From an uncultured Alistipes sp. (GTDB taxonomy: Bacteria; Bacteroidota; Bacteroidia; Bacteroidales; Rikenellaceae), in assembly GCA_947629705.1 (NCBI GenBank), contig CANREN010000001.1, forward strand, positions 185,540-249,539: a stretch of 64,000 bases of DNA, given 5' to 3'. This document shows, piece after piece, positions 44,055-53,862 of the stretch. A program made the position numbers and the translations under genes. Every line of letters starts with the position of its first letter. Position 1 is the stretch's first letter. Under the pieces are notes generated by a model. It did no database searches, was not told where the DNA came from, and saw nothing but the letters and a program-made list of their open reading frames with translations.

Positions 44055-44062
44055 CAAAGATA
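44055..44062 (-). promoter_or_regulatory. -7 box of truA (TATCTTTG)
   Basis: Perfect TAnnTTTG on the minus strand, ending nine bases before the truA ATG, which predicts a leader of zero to two bases. Confidence 0.65.
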
Positions 44063-44168
44063 CTGTGCCTCGGCAAAAAAAGCAAACAAATCAAGCGGAT
44101 TTCGCAGCGGAAGCGAGGATAAGCGCAGAAAGCAAGCTAACAGACTGCCGCGCTAATAAAAATTTTTG

Positions 44169-44176
44169 TATCTTTG
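44169..44176 (+). promoter_or_regulatory. Upstream -7 box of dapB (TATCTTTG)
   Basis: Perfect TAnnTTTG, 76 bases before the dapB ATG. A small hairpin, CCGAATAAAATTCGG, lies directly after it, near the expected start of transcription. Confidence 0.65.
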
Positions 44177-44217
44177 CCGAATAAAATTCGGCACGAAGCA
44201 GTCATCGCGACTTGCAT

Positions 44218-44225
44218 TATCTTTG
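44218..44225 (+). promoter_or_regulatory. Downstream -7 box of dapB (TATCTTTG)
   Basis: A second perfect TAnnTTTG, 49 bases after the first and 27 bases before the ATG. Confidence 0.65.
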
Positions 44226-44251
44226 TGCAGTCATGCATGTAGACAAACGAC

Positions 44252-44989
44252 ATGAAAACAGCGATCATAGGATACGGCAAAATGGGACGCGAGATCGAAA
44301 AGATGCTCGCCGAACGCGGTCATGAAATAGGGCTCATCATCGACGTCGACAACCAAGCGGATTTGGATGCCCGGCACCTTGCGGGAATCGACGTGGCTTT
44401 GGAATTTACGACACCCGCCACGGCTTACGAAAACATCCGCCGCTGCATCGACTGCAGAACGCCCGTGGTGAGCGGAACGACCGGCTGGACGGCCCGGCTG
44501 CCGGAGTTGGAAACCCGCTGCCGGGAAAAGGGCGGGGCATTGTTCTATGCCTCCAATTTCTGTTTGGGCGTCAATCTGCTGTTCCAGCTCAACCGCCAAT
44601 TAGCCGCCATGATCGACCGTGTAGGCGGTTACGAAGTCGAAATCGAAGAGATCCACCACACCCAAAAGAAAGATGCGCCGAGCGGCACCGCCATCACGCT
44701 GGCCGAAGGGATCATCGAGCATCTGCATACGAAACGCAGTTGGGTGAACGATTGCCCTGCGGCTCCCGATCAAATCGAAATCCGTTCGGTTCGCGAAGGG
44801 GACATTCCGGGCATCCATACCGTCCGCTACGAATCGGCCGACGACCGGATCGAACTGCGGCACGCCATCAAAAACCGGCGCACGCTGGCGCTCGGCGCCG
44901 TCATCGCCGCCGAATTTCTCTGTGGCAAACGGGGCGTTTACACGATGAAAGACTTACTCGGAAACAATCACACCAAAACCGATGAATAA
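44252..44989 (+). CDS. dapB: 4-hydroxy-tetrahydrodipicolinate reductase
   Basis: 245 residues, NAD(P)H-dependent reductase of the diaminopimelate/lysine pathway. N-terminal AIIGYGKMGREIEKML nucleotide loop, VSGTTGW, catalytic EIHHTQKKDAPSGTA (His-His and Lys) and C-terminal FLCGKRGVYTMKDLL are intact. It serves both lysine and peptidoglycan synthesis. Two tandem promoter boxes precede it. Its 3' end overlaps lepB by eight bases. Confidence 0.95.
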   Translation: MKTAIIGYGKMGREIEKMLAERGHEIGLIIDVDNQADLDARHLAGIDVALEFTTPATAYENIRRCIDCRTPVVSGTTGWTARLPELETRCREKGGALFYASNFCLGVNLLFQLNRQLAAMIDRVGGYEVEIEEIHHTQKKDAPSGTAITLAEGIIEHLHTKRSWVNDCPAAPDQIEIRSVREGDIPGIHTVRYESADDRIELRHAIKNRRTLALGAVIAAEFLCGKRGVYTMKDLLGNNHTKTDE

Positions 44990-46340
44990 AGAGAAAATCA
45001 AACGGTTCCTACGAAACAAGTGGGTGGGGTTCACGCTGGCTGCCGTGCTCTACACCCTGTGGTTCGTGATTTGGACGGGCAATCCGTGGATGCTGTTGGG
45101 CTTGCCGATCCTCTATGATTTTTATATCACGCGCTATTTCTACCGTTTCGTATGGCACCGCAATGCCGAAATGTGCGAACGCAGCAAAACCTACAAAATC
45201 GTCTACGAATGGGTCAATGCCATTGTGTTCGCCACGGTCGTCGCCTCGCTCGTCCATATTTTCTTCTTCCAGATGTACGTCATCCCCACCTCGTCGATGG
45301 AAAAATCGCTGCTTGTGGGCGACTACCTCTATGTCAGCAAGGTAACCTACGGGCCGCAAATGCCCAACACGCCGGTATCCTTCCCGTTCGTCCACCACAC
45401 GATGCCGTTCTCGAAAACCCGCAAGTCGTTCTCCGAAATCATCCGATGGCCCTATCACCGGTTGAAGGGTTTGCGGAAAATCCGCCGCAACGACGTCGTG
45501 GTCTTCAACTTCCCGGCCGGCGACACGGTCTTGCTCGAGAACCAGGCCGTCAGCTATTACGACGTGCTGCGCGGATACGAGAGCTCCTACGGGAAGGAAC
45601 AGGCCCGCGAAGAGCTGGCCAAGGAGTACACGGTCATCAGCCGCCCGGTCGACAAGCGGGAGAACTATATCAAACGCTGCGTCGCCATTCCGGGCGATAC
45701 GCTCGAAATCCGCGACGGACGGGTCTGGGTGAACGGTTCGCCGCAGGAACCTATCGAAGGGTTGCAATACATGTATATCGTGCAGACGTCGGAGCCCTTT
45801 TCGCAGTATGCGGTCGACAAGCTCGAAATCACCGAATACAGCGGCAACGGATCGGTCTACTACATGTATCTCACGGACGAAGCGGCCGACAAGATTCGCG
45901 AATTGAAAAACGTCTTGTCGCTGCGCCGTTACGTCTACACGCCCAACACCGACGTCTTCCCGCAATGGGAGATGCCGCGCTGGAGCCAAGATAACTACGG
46001 CCCGATCTGGATTCCGAAAAAGGGTGCGACCGTACAGCTGACGGCCGACAATCTGCCGCTCTTCCGCCGCGTCATCGAGACTTACGAAGGTCATTCGCTC
46101 GAAGAACGCGACGGGCGCATCTATATCGACGGCAAGGAGACGGACGAATACACCTTTGCGATGGACTACTACTGGATGATGGGCGACAACCGCCACAATT
46201 CGGCCGATTCGCGGTTCTGGGGCTATGTGCCCGAGGATCATATCGTCGGCAAGGCCTCTTTCATCTGGCTGTCGCTCGATGCGAACCGGTCGTTCCCCTC
46301 GAACATCCGCTGGAAGCGTCTTTTCCGAAAAGTGCAATAA
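44982..46340 (+). CDS. lepB: Signal peptidase I (large Bacteroidota form)
   Basis: 452 residues, inner-membrane serine protease removing signal peptides. Hydrophobic segments near residues 15-48 and 80-98 anchor it. The catalytic Ser is in VIPTSSMEKSLLVGDY (about residue 106) and the catalytic Lys in NYIKRCVAIPGD (about residue 230). The distal MMGDNRHNSADSRFWG box is present. Compared with E. coli LepB (324 residues) there is a long insertion between the Lys region and the GDN box, usual in Bacteroidota. Overlaps dapB and is followed four bases later by the yigZ-type gene. Confidence 0.93.
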   Translation: MNKEKIKRFLRNKWVGFTLAAVLYTLWFVIWTGNPWMLLGLPILYDFYITRYFYRFVWHRNAEMCERSKTYKIVYEWVNAIVFATVVASLVHIFFFQMYVIPTSSMEKSLLVGDYLYVSKVTYGPQMPNTPVSFPFVHHTMPFSKTRKSFSEIIRWPYHRLKGLRKIRRNDVVVFNFPAGDTVLLENQAVSYYDVLRGYESSYGKEQAREELAKEYTVISRPVDKRENYIKRCVAIPGDTLEIRDGRVWVNGSPQEPIEGLQYMYIVQTSEPFSQYAVDKLEITEYSGNGSVYYMYLTDEAADKIRELKNVLSLRRYVYTPNTDVFPQWEMPRWSQDNYGPIWIPKKGATVQLTADNLPLFRRVIETYEGHSLEERDGRIYIDGKETDEYTFAMDYYWMMGDNRHNSADSRFWGYVPEDHIVGKASFIWLSLDANRSFPSNIRWKRLFRKVQ

Positions 46341-46344
46341 CGGC

Positions 46345-46947
46345 GTGGCGGAAGACTGTTATCTGACCCTTGCCGCACCTGCCGAAGCGGCCCTGCGCGA
46401 ACGAAGCAGCAAATTTCTCGCATTCGCTTGGCCGGTGCGGGACGAAGAGGAGATTCGGACGCACCTCGAAGCGCTGCGCAAACGCTACTTCGACGCGACG
46501 CATCACTGTTACGCCTGGCGATTGGGAGCGGACGGAGCGTCCTGGCGGGCCAACGACGACGGCGAACCTTCGGGAACGGCCGGAAAACCCATCCTCGGGC
46601 AAATGTTGTCGCGTTCGGTTACGAATTGTCTCGTCGCAGTCGTCCGTTATTTCGGCGGGACGAAACTCGGCGTTCCCGGGCTGATCGCCGCCTACAAAGA
46701 GACGGCGGCGGCCGTGTTGGAAGCGGCCGAAATTGTCGAACGAACCGTCGATCGGATCGTTCGGGTCGATTTCCCCTATTTAGCGATGAACGAAATCATG
46801 CGGGTCGTCAAAGACGAACAGCCCGACTTGCTGCGGCAATCGTTCGACAATCTGTGTACGATGGAGTTCGCCATCCGGGCGAGCAAGGCGGATCGGCTGA
46901 TCGAAAAACTGAAAAAAGCCGGGGGCAGCATCCCCGAAAAGGAGTAG
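46345..46947 (+). CDS. yigZ: YigZ/IMPACT family protein
   Basis: 200 residues. Family signatures are KFLAFAWPV, FDATHHCYAWRLG, DDGEPSGTAGKPIL and VVRYFGGTKLGVPGLIAAY, with the C-terminal ferredoxin-like domain. Cellular role not settled; relatives are linked to translation regulation. The best start is a GTG at 46345, four bases after the lepB stop, because the frame upstream lies entirely within lepB. Confidence 0.88.
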   Translation: MAEDCYLTLAAPAEAALRERSSKFLAFAWPVRDEEEIRTHLEALRKRYFDATHHCYAWRLGADGASWRANDDGEPSGTAGKPILGQMLSRSVTNCLVAVVRYFGGTKLGVPGLIAAYKETAAAVLEAAEIVERTVDRIVRVDFPYLAMNEIMRVVKDEQPDLLRQSFDNLCTMEFAIRASKADRLIEKLKKAGGSIPEKE

Positions 46948-47138
46948 ATAGAAGCATACATACCTTTCCGTACCGACGAACCGATCTTTCGATTTCGTTC
47001 GGCATACCGACCGAAGACCCTGGTTCGGGGATGGGGTAGAAACCGAACCCGCCCCAGCAGGCGGCGAATCGCAATATCCGGACTTGAAAATCGAGGGCGG
47101 AAGTACAGGGACCTAAACAGAGAAACGCGAACGAACCG
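46948..47138. other. Intergenic region before uvrA
   Basis: 191 bases without an open gene. It holds a weak promoter-like TACCTTTC at 46961-46968 (seven of eight to TAnnTTTG) and an inverted repeat GGTTCGG/CCGAACC near 47022-47052. No SOS-type operator was recognised. Confidence 0.5.
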
Positions 47139-49931
47139 ATGGCATACGAAAATTCGATCCATATCAAAGGTGCGCGGGTGCACAACCTCAAAAATATCGA
47201 GGTCGAACTGCCGCACGACAAACTGATCGTCATCACGGGACTTTCGGGCTCCGGAAAATCGACCCTGGCGTTCGACACCATCTTCGCCGAGGGCCAGCGG
47301 CGTTACGTCGAAAGCCTGTCGGCCTATGCCCGGCAGTTCCTCGGAAAGATCAGCAAACCCGATGTCGACCTCATTACGGGCATCGCCCCGGCCATCGCCA
47401 TCGAACAGAAGGTCAACACGCGCAATCCCCGTTCGACCGTCGGAACGACGACCGAAATCTACGACTACCTGAAGCTGCTGTTCGCCCGCATCGGCCATAC
47501 CTTTTCGCCCGTATCGGGGCAGGAGGTGCGCTGTTACAGCGTCGACGACGTGGCGGATCGCATACTCGCCGCAAGGGCAGGCAGCCGCATCCTCATTGCG
47601 GCGCCGCTCCGGATAGTCGAAGGGCAGGGCCTCATCGAAAAACTGACCCTGCTGCTGTCGGACGGATTCATGCGCGTATGGACAGGCGGACAGACGCGGC
47701 TGATCGAAGACCTCCTGCCCGAAGTCGGCCCCGAAACCCGAGCGGACGCGATCGCGGTCGTCATCGACCGGCTGAAGGTCGCCGACGATGACGATACGCA
47801 AACCCGCATCCGCGATTCGGTCGCCCGGGCCTTCTCCTATGGCGACGAAACCTGCATCGTGATCGACGAACAGGGGGCGACGGAGTATTCGGCCCGATTC
47901 GAAGCCGACGGCATCCGTTTCGAGCCGCCGACGGAATATCTTTTCAGTTTCAACAATCCGCTGGGGGCTTGTCCGCGATGCGAAGGATACGGCAAAATCA
48001 TCGGAATCGACGAAGATTTAGTCATTCCGGACAAAGGCAAAACCATCTACGAAGGGGCCATCGCCTGCTGGCGGGGAGAAAAGATGAGCCGCTGGAAAGA
48101 CGAATTGGTCGGCAACGCCTCGAAATTCGATTTTCCGATCCACACGCCCTATTACGAACTGACGGACGACCAAAAACGGCTGCTTTGGAGAGGAAACGAA
48201 TATTTCCACGGATTGGACGACTTCTTCGCCTATATCGATTCGAAGCGGCACGAAATCCAGTACCGGGTCATGAAATCGCGCTACACGGGCAAAACCCGCT
48301 GTCCCGAATGCAACGGCAGCCGGCTGCGCAAAGAGGCGCTTTATGTCCGGGTGGGCGGCAAGACCATCGCCGATTTGGTCGTCATGCCCGTCGACGATCT
48401 GCTCTGTTTCTTCCGCGAGCTGCAATTGGACGAGCACGACACGAAAACTGCGGCCCGCATCCTGGTCGAAATCCGCAACCGGCTGCAATATCTCTCCGAT
48501 GTCGGATTGGGTTATCTGACGCTCGACCGGCTGTCGTCGACCCTCTCGGGGGGCGAAAGCCAGCGCATCAACCTCTCCACCTCGTTGGGCAGCAACCTGA
48601 CCGGTTCGCTCTACATTCTCGACGAACCCTCCATCGGGCTGCATCCGCGCGATACGAACCGGCTGATTAAGGTGCTCGGGCAACTGCGCGATTTGGGCAA
48701 TACGGTCATCGTCGTCGAACACGAAGAGGAGGTCATTCGGGCGGCCGACTGGATCGTCGACATGGGCCCCGAAGCGGGCGATCTGGGCGGCGAGGTGGTC
48801 TTCAGCGGCCCGTTCGCCCAACTGTTGAAAAGCCGGAAAAGCCTGACCGCCGATTATCTGACCGGCCGGAAGCATATCGCCGCCCCCGCCGTCGCACGCG
48901 GTTGGAGCCATTCGATCACGGTCAAGGGGGCCCGCGAAAACAATCTGCGCAACATAGACGTGAAGATTCCGCTGGGGGCCATGACCTGCATCACGGGGGT
49001 CAGCGGCAGCGGCAAATCGTCGCTGACTCGCGGCATCCTCTACCCGGCCTTGCGCCGTATGCTCTGCGACGCGGGGGTGAAACCGGGCGATTTCGACGGA
49101 ATCGAGGGCGATATCGGCCTGCTCAAATCGGTCGAAATGGTCGACCAGAATCCTATCGGCAAGTCGATCCGTTCGAATCCGGTAACCTATATCAAAGCCT
49201 ACGATGAGATACGCAAACTCTTTGCGGATCAGCCTTATGCCCAACACACGGGGCTCAATGCGGCCCGATTTTCGTTCAATGTCGCCGGAGGCCGCTGCGA
49301 GGAGTGTCAGGGCGAAGGCGTCATTAAGGTTTCGATGCAGTTCATGGCCGACGTCGAGTTGGTGTGCGAGGCCTGCGGCGGCAAACGTTTCCGCGATGAA
49401 ATTCTGGAGGTCCAATACCGCGGCAAGAACATTTGCGAGGTACTCGACCTGACGGTCGACGAAGCCCTCTCCTTCTTCGGCGAAGAGCAGAAAACCAATG
49501 CGACCTGCCGGCGGATCGTAGAGCGGCTGCAACCGCTGCAAGATGTCGGATTAGGCTATATCAAACTCGGACAATCGTCGTCGACCCTCTCGGGCGGCGA
49601 AAGCCAACGGGTGAAACTCGCTTCGTTCCTGACCAGGGAGCATGCCGACGGAGGCGTGATATTCATCTTCGACGAACCGACGACGGGCCTGCATTTCCAC
49701 GACATATCGAAACTGCTGGCGGCGTTCCATGCCTTGATCGAACGCGGACACACCCTCGTGATTGTCGAACACAACATGGATATCATCAAATGCGCCGATT
49801 GGGTGGTCGACCTCGGGCCCGAAGCGGGTCGCGACGGCGGCCGCATCGTCTTCGAGGGCACACCGCACGACCTGGAACAATGCGCCGCGAGCCACACCGG
49901 CCACTATCTGAAACTGCGCGAAAGACTTTGA
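47139..49931 (+). CDS. uvrA: UvrA, excinuclease ABC subunit A
   Basis: 930 residues; DNA damage sensor of nucleotide excision repair. Two ABC modules: Walker A GLSGSGKST (about residue 35) and GVSGSGKSS (about 622), ABC signatures LSGGESQR (about 470 and 817), Walker B ILDEPSIGLH and FIFDEPTTGLH. The zinc finger pairs CPRC...CPEC and CEEC...CEAC are present, as are the UvrB-binding region (about 125-245). This form is the size of the canonical UvrA rather than the shorter UvrA2. Followed by a peptidase gene with a start overlapping its stop region. Confidence 0.96.
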   Translation: MAYENSIHIKGARVHNLKNIEVELPHDKLIVITGLSGSGKSTLAFDTIFAEGQRRYVESLSAYARQFLGKISKPDVDLITGIAPAIAIEQKVNTRNPRSTVGTTTEIYDYLKLLFARIGHTFSPVSGQEVRCYSVDDVADRILAARAGSRILIAAPLRIVEGQGLIEKLTLLLSDGFMRVWTGGQTRLIEDLLPEVGPETRADAIAVVIDRLKVADDDDTQTRIRDSVARAFSYGDETCIVIDEQGATEYSARFEADGIRFEPPTEYLFSFNNPLGACPRCEGYGKIIGIDEDLVIPDKGKTIYEGAIACWRGEKMSRWKDELVGNASKFDFPIHTPYYELTDDQKRLLWRGNEYFHGLDDFFAYIDSKRHEIQYRVMKSRYTGKTRCPECNGSRLRKEALYVRVGGKTIADLVVMPVDDLLCFFRELQLDEHDTKTAARILVEIRNRLQYLSDVGLGYLTLDRLSSTLSGGESQRINLSTSLGSNLTGSLYILDEPSIGLHPRDTNRLIKVLGQLRDLGNTVIVVEHEEEVIRAADWIVDMGPEAGDLGGEVVFSGPFAQLLKSRKSLTADYLTGRKHIAAPAVARGWSHSITVKGARENNLRNIDVKIPLGAMTCITGVSGSGKSSLTRGILYPALRRMLCDAGVKPGDFDGIEGDIGLLKSVEMVDQNPIGKSIRSNPVTYIKAYDEIRKLFADQPYAQHTGLNAARFSFNVAGGRCEECQGEGVIKVSMQFMADVELVCEACGGKRFRDEILEVQYRGKNICEVLDLTVDEALSFFGEEQKTNATCRRIVERLQPLQDVGLGYIKLGQSSSTLSGGESQRVKLASFLTREHADGGVIFIFDEPTTGLHFHDISKLLAAFHALIERGHTLVIVEHNMDIIKCADWVVDLGPEAGRDGGRIVFEGTPHDLEQCAASHTGHYLKLRERL

Positions 49932-49936
49932 GAAAA

Positions 49937-51154
49937 GTGATCGAATTCCACACCTATACGCTGCCGAACGGCATCCGCGGCATCCACCGGCAGGTCAGGA
50001 GCACCGTGGCGCATTGCGCGCTGGTCATCAATGCCGGAAGCCGCGACGAACAGCCCGACCAATACGGGCTGGCGCATTTCGTCGAACATGCGTTCTTCAA
50101 GGGAACCGAGCATCGGCGCGCCTGGCAGGTCAACTGCCGATTGGAAAACCTCGGCGGCGAACTGAACGCATTCACCACCAAAGAGGATACGACCCTCCAC
50201 GCGACGACCCTGCGGGGCGATTTCGCCAAGGCGGCCGAACTGATCGCCGACATTGCATTCCATTCGACCTTCCCGGCCCGCGAACTGGATCGCGAAAAAG
50301 AGGTCATCTGCGACGAAATCAACACCTACAAGGATTCGCCCGCCGATCTGATCTACGACACGTTCGAGGAGCTGCTTTTCGAGGGTTCGGAATTGGGGCA
50401 CAACATTCTGGGGCGCAAGGCGTCGTTGATGCGCTACAACAGCGAGGATTTGCAGCGGTTCACCGCACGCACGCATACGACCGACCAGATGGTCTTCTCG
50501 ACGATCGGCCATTTTTCGGTCGAAACGGCAAAGACGATCGCGAACCGCTATTTCGGCCGGCAGCCCGCCACCCGACGCACGTTCGAGCGAATCGCCCCCG
50601 GCCCCTATCGCGCCTTCGAAAAGAGCATCGCCAAACATACCCACCAGACCCACTGCATCATCGGTGGACGAGCCTACGGCCTCGGCGAACGGAACCGGCT
50701 GCCGTTGGCGCTGGTCGTCAATCTGCTCGGCGGCCCGAGCGCCAATTCGCTGCTCAATGTCAGCATCCGCGAAAAACACGGCTTGTCCTACAACATCGAG
50801 GCGACCTACACGCCTTACGGCGATACGGGGATCGTGGCCATCTATTTCAGCTCCGACCATGCGAATGCCGACCGGTGCATCGAGCTGATCGAACGGGAAT
50901 TGAAACAGCTCCGCACGACGCCGCTCACGTCGCGCCGCCTTTCGATGACGAAAAAACAGTTCATCGCCCAGTTAGCCATATCGAGCGAAAGCAACGAAAG
51001 CTATATGCTCGGTGCCGGCAAGAGCCTGCTGACGCGCGAGCCGATCGACACGATGGAGGAGGTCTGCGCCAAAATAGAGGCACTCACCGCCCGGCAACTG
51101 ACCGAGGTGTCCGAAGAAATCTTCACCGGAATGTCCCGCCTGGTCTACCGATAG
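49937..51154 (+). CDS. M16 family zinc metallopeptidase
   Basis: 405 residues, single M16B-type unit. The inverted zinc motif HFVEH (HxxEH) with the third ligand Glu in VICDEINTYKDSP is complete, so it should be active. Likely cytosolic since no signal peptide is seen. The start is a GTG at 49937, five bases after the uvrA stop; an alternative TTG at 49928 overlaps that stop (TTGA). No ATG fits the homology start VIEFHTYTLPNG. Probably translated from the uvrA mRNA. Confidence 0.88.
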   Translation: MIEFHTYTLPNGIRGIHRQVRSTVAHCALVINAGSRDEQPDQYGLAHFVEHAFFKGTEHRRAWQVNCRLENLGGELNAFTTKEDTTLHATTLRGDFAKAAELIADIAFHSTFPARELDREKEVICDEINTYKDSPADLIYDTFEELLFEGSELGHNILGRKASLMRYNSEDLQRFTARTHTTDQMVFSTIGHFSVETAKTIANRYFGRQPATRRTFERIAPGPYRAFEKSIAKHTHQTHCIIGGRAYGLGERNRLPLALVVNLLGGPSANSLLNVSIREKHGLSYNIEATYTPYGDTGIVAIYFSSDHANADRCIELIERELKQLRTTPLTSRRLSMTKKQFIAQLAISSESNESYMLGAGKSLLTREPIDTMEEVCAKIEALTARQLTEVSEEIFTGMSRLVYR

Positions 51155-51160
51155 CCGAAA

Positions 51161-51808
51161 ATGGATGCGCTTGAAAAATACCTGCACGAACACACGGCCC
51201 CCGAGGAGCCGCTGCTTCGCGAACTCGACCGCGAAACGCACATGCGCGAAGTGGCGCCGCGGATGCTTTCGGGCCACCTGCAAGGCCGTTTGTTGGAGCT
51301 GTTCGTGCGGATGATCCGGCCGCAGACGGTACTGGAAATCGGCACGTTCACGGGCTATTCGGCGCTGTCGATGGCCGCAGGGCTGACCGACGGAGCCGTA
51401 TTGCACACCATCGAAGTGGATGACGAACTGGAACCGCTCGCACAATCCTATTTCGACCGTTCGCCGCACGGACGAAAGATCCGGCTGCATATCGGTTCGG
51501 CGCTCGCCATCGCCCCGACGCTCGGCTGCCGGTTCGACCTCGTATTCATCGACGGCGACAAGCGCGAATACCCCGATTACTACCGGATGCTGATGGGCGA
51601 CGGCGGAGGCGAGCCGCTGGTACACAGCGGTTCCGTGCTGATTGCCGACAACATTCTCTGGTCGGGCAAGGTACTGCAACCCGCAGCCCGCAACGACCGC
51701 CATACGCAGGCCCTCGTTGCGTTCAACCGCATGATAGCGGATGACCCGCGGGTCGAAAACGTCATCGCGCCGCTGCGGGACGGGCTGAATCTGATATATG
51801 TAAAATAG
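51161..51808 (+). CDS. O-methyltransferase, SAM-dependent (class I, catechol-OMT-like)
   Basis: 215 residues of the methyltransferase_3 family. SAM-binding LEIGTFTGYSALSMA, acidic IEVDDELEPLA, and the metal-binding VFIDGDKREYPDYY are conserved. Substrate unknown; relatives methylate small catechol-like or tRNA substrates. Third gene of the uvrA run, seven bases after the peptidase gene. Confidence 0.88.
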   Translation: MDALEKYLHEHTAPEEPLLRELDRETHMREVAPRMLSGHLQGRLLELFVRMIRPQTVLEIGTFTGYSALSMAAGLTDGAVLHTIEVDDELEPLAQSYFDRSPHGRKIRLHIGSALAIAPTLGCRFDLVFIDGDKREYPDYYRMLMGDGGGEPLVHSGSVLIADNILWSGKVLQPAARNDRHTQALVAFNRMIADDPRVENVIAPLRDGLNLIYVK

Positions 51809-51870
51809 GTGGAAATCGAAGCATTGCGACAACGGGTCGGCGAATGGATCCGAACCCGCCGAGCCTGACC

Positions 51871-51904
51871 AAAAATCCCGTCGTCCGAAAGGGCGACGGG
51901 AAAA
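51871..51904 (-). terminator. Terminator of the phosphoglucomutase gene
   Basis: CCCGTCG (51877-51883) pairs with CGACGGG (51894-51900). On the minus strand ATTTTTGG follows the stem. Confidence 0.75.
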
Positions 51905-51938
51905 GAATCTCCATAATAATACGAGGAGCGAAAATGCG

Positions 51939-53681
51939 CTATTCGAGTTTCAAATCCTTTTTGATGGCCTCGATCTTGGCATCCAACTGCGCCTGCACGT
52001 GCTCGAAGTCGGCAACCGATGCAAGCGGAGCCTTGACGCCGAAATAGAACTTGATTTTCGGTTCCGTACCCGACGGACGCACCGAAACGATCGTACCGTC
52101 CTCGGTGAACCATTGCAGCACGTTGCTCTTGTCCTGCTCGATCGGCGTTTTGGCACCCGTTTTCAGACAGGCGGTTTCGAGCGTCAGATAATCGTTGATC
52201 TTCACGACCGGCGAACCGACGATCGTCCTGGGCGGATTCGCACGGAAATCGACCATCATCTGCTGGATCAATTCGGCGCCCTCCTTGCCTTTGCGCACGA
52301 CGGAGACGAGCCCCTCACGGTAGAATCCGTACTTCACGTAGAGCTCCTGCAACCACTCGTAAAGCGTCAGGCCCATCGTCTCCCTGGCCCATGCGGCCGC
52401 CTCGGCAGCCAACGAACAAGCCGAAACGGCATCCTTGTCGCGCACGTAGTCGCCGCCGAGATAGCCGAACGACTCCTCGCCGCCGCCGATGTATTTCGTC
52501 TTGCCCTCGTTCTCGCGAATGATCTTGGCGATATACTTGAAACCGGTCAGGCAATCGTAGCACTTCACCTTGAAATGCTCCGCCACGGCATTGGCCATCT
52601 GCGAGGTAACGATGGTCTTCACGACATACTGCTTGCCGTCCAATCTGCCCAGTTCGGCCCAGCGCGTCAACTGATAGCTCATCAACAGCACGAGCGTCTG
52701 GTTGCCGTTCAACAAGACATATTCGCCCTTCCTGTTGCGCAGGGCGACCCCGATGCGGTCGGAATCGGGATCGGTGGCCAATACCAGATCGGCCCCCTCC
52801 TTGGCGGCCAGGTCGATCGCCATCGACATTGTTTTCCGCTCTTCGGGATTGGGCGATGCCACGGTCGGGAAATTACCGTCGACCACAGCCTGCTCGGGCA
52901 CCAATTTCACGTTGGTGAACCCGAATTTCTTCAACGAAGCAGGCACCAGACGCACGCCCGAACCGTGAATCGGCGTATAGATGATCTTCATGTCGCGGTG
53001 CTTCTTCACGCACTCGGGCGACAGCGACAGCTCATGTATCTTATTCAAATAGATTTCGTCGAACTTCTCATCGAGAATCGTGATGTTCTCCGGATGCCGG
53101 CCGGTCAGAATCATATTCACGTCGGTAATTTTGTTCACCTCCTCGATGATGTTCTTGTCATGCGGCGGAGTAACCTGCGCGCCGTCCGTCCAATAGGCTT
53201 TATAGCCATTGTACTCCTTCGGGTTGTGCGAAGCCGTTACGACTACGCCCGAATGGCATTTGAGCTCGCGTATGGCGAAGCTCAACTCGGGGGTCGGACG
53301 CAGCGCATCGAAGAGATAAACCGTAAACCCGTTCGAAGCGAAAATATCCGCCACGTGTTCGGAGAAAAGACGCGAATTGTTTCGGCTGTCATGGCCGATG
53401 GCGACCCGGATCTGTTCGCCGGCGAAATTCTTCTTCAGGTAGTTGGCCAGACCTTGCGTAGCCGCACCCACCGTATAGATATTCATCCGGTTCGTACCCA
53501 CGCCCATGATGCCGCGCAACCCGCCTGTACCGAATTCGAGGTCCTTGTAGAAGCTCTCGACAAGTTCCTTCATATCGTTGTCGATCAGATATTTGACTTG
53601 CTTTTTCGTCGCTTCGTCGTAATGCCCGTCGAGCCACATCTGGGCCTTTTTCAAGACCATTTTTTCTAATTCGTTTGCCAT
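51939..53681 (-). CDS. Phospho-sugar mutase (phosphoglucomutase/phosphomannomutase)
   Basis: 580 residues of the alpha-D-phosphohexomutase superfamily. Active-site phosphoserine loop VVVTASHNPKEYNGYK, metal-binding DLVLATDPDSDRIGVA, sugar-binding GGGEESFGYLGG, and C-terminal phosphate-binding RPSGTEPKIKFYF are intact. The large size fits the PgcA-like group that interconverts glucose-1- and glucose-6-phosphate, but substrate cannot be fixed by eye. Divergent from dnaA; the ATG at 53681 lies in an AT-rich region. Confidence 0.92.
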   Translation of the reverse strand: MANELEKMVLKKAQMWLDGHYDEATKKQVKYLIDNDMKELVESFYKDLEFGTGGLRGIMGVGTNRMNIYTVGAATQGLANYLKKNFAGEQIRVAIGHDSRNNSRLFSEHVADIFASNGFTVYLFDALRPTPELSFAIRELKCHSGVVVTASHNPKEYNGYKAYWTDGAQVTPPHDKNIIEEVNKITDVNMILTGRHPENITILDEKFDEIYLNKIHELSLSPECVKKHRDMKIIYTPIHGSGVRLVPASLKKFGFTNVKLVPEQAVVDGNFPTVASPNPEERKTMSMAIDLAAKEGADLVLATDPDSDRIGVALRNRKGEYVLLNGNQTLVLLMSYQLTRWAELGRLDGKQYVVKTIVTSQMANAVAEHFKVKCYDCLTGFKYIAKIIRENEGKTKYIGGGEESFGYLGGDYVRDKDAVSACSLAAEAAAWARETMGLTLYEWLQELYVKYGFYREGLVSVVRKGKEGAELIQQMMVDFRANPPRTIVGSPVVKINDYLTLETACLKTGAKTPIEQDKSNVLQWFTEDGTIVSVRPSGTEPKIKFYFGVKAPLASVADFEHVQAQLDAKIEAIKKDLKLE

Positions 53682-53862
53682 AAACTATCAGTTATTTTTA
53701 TAGGTTGATTTTTGTCTGCCACAAAATTTCTATACGCAAATTTAATAAATAAAAATCAATTATTCACTATCAGGCACTTAAAAATTAGTGTCCCGAAATC
53801 CGCTTTTTCTATAATGAAAAAAAGAACATTTCCAACTGAAATCGGGAGATATTTTCGAGAAA

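Noticed and set aside
51809..51870. A 19-codon GTG frame right after the O-methyltransferase
   Set aside because: Too short, no promoter, no recognised similarity; it ends before the terminator of the converging gene.
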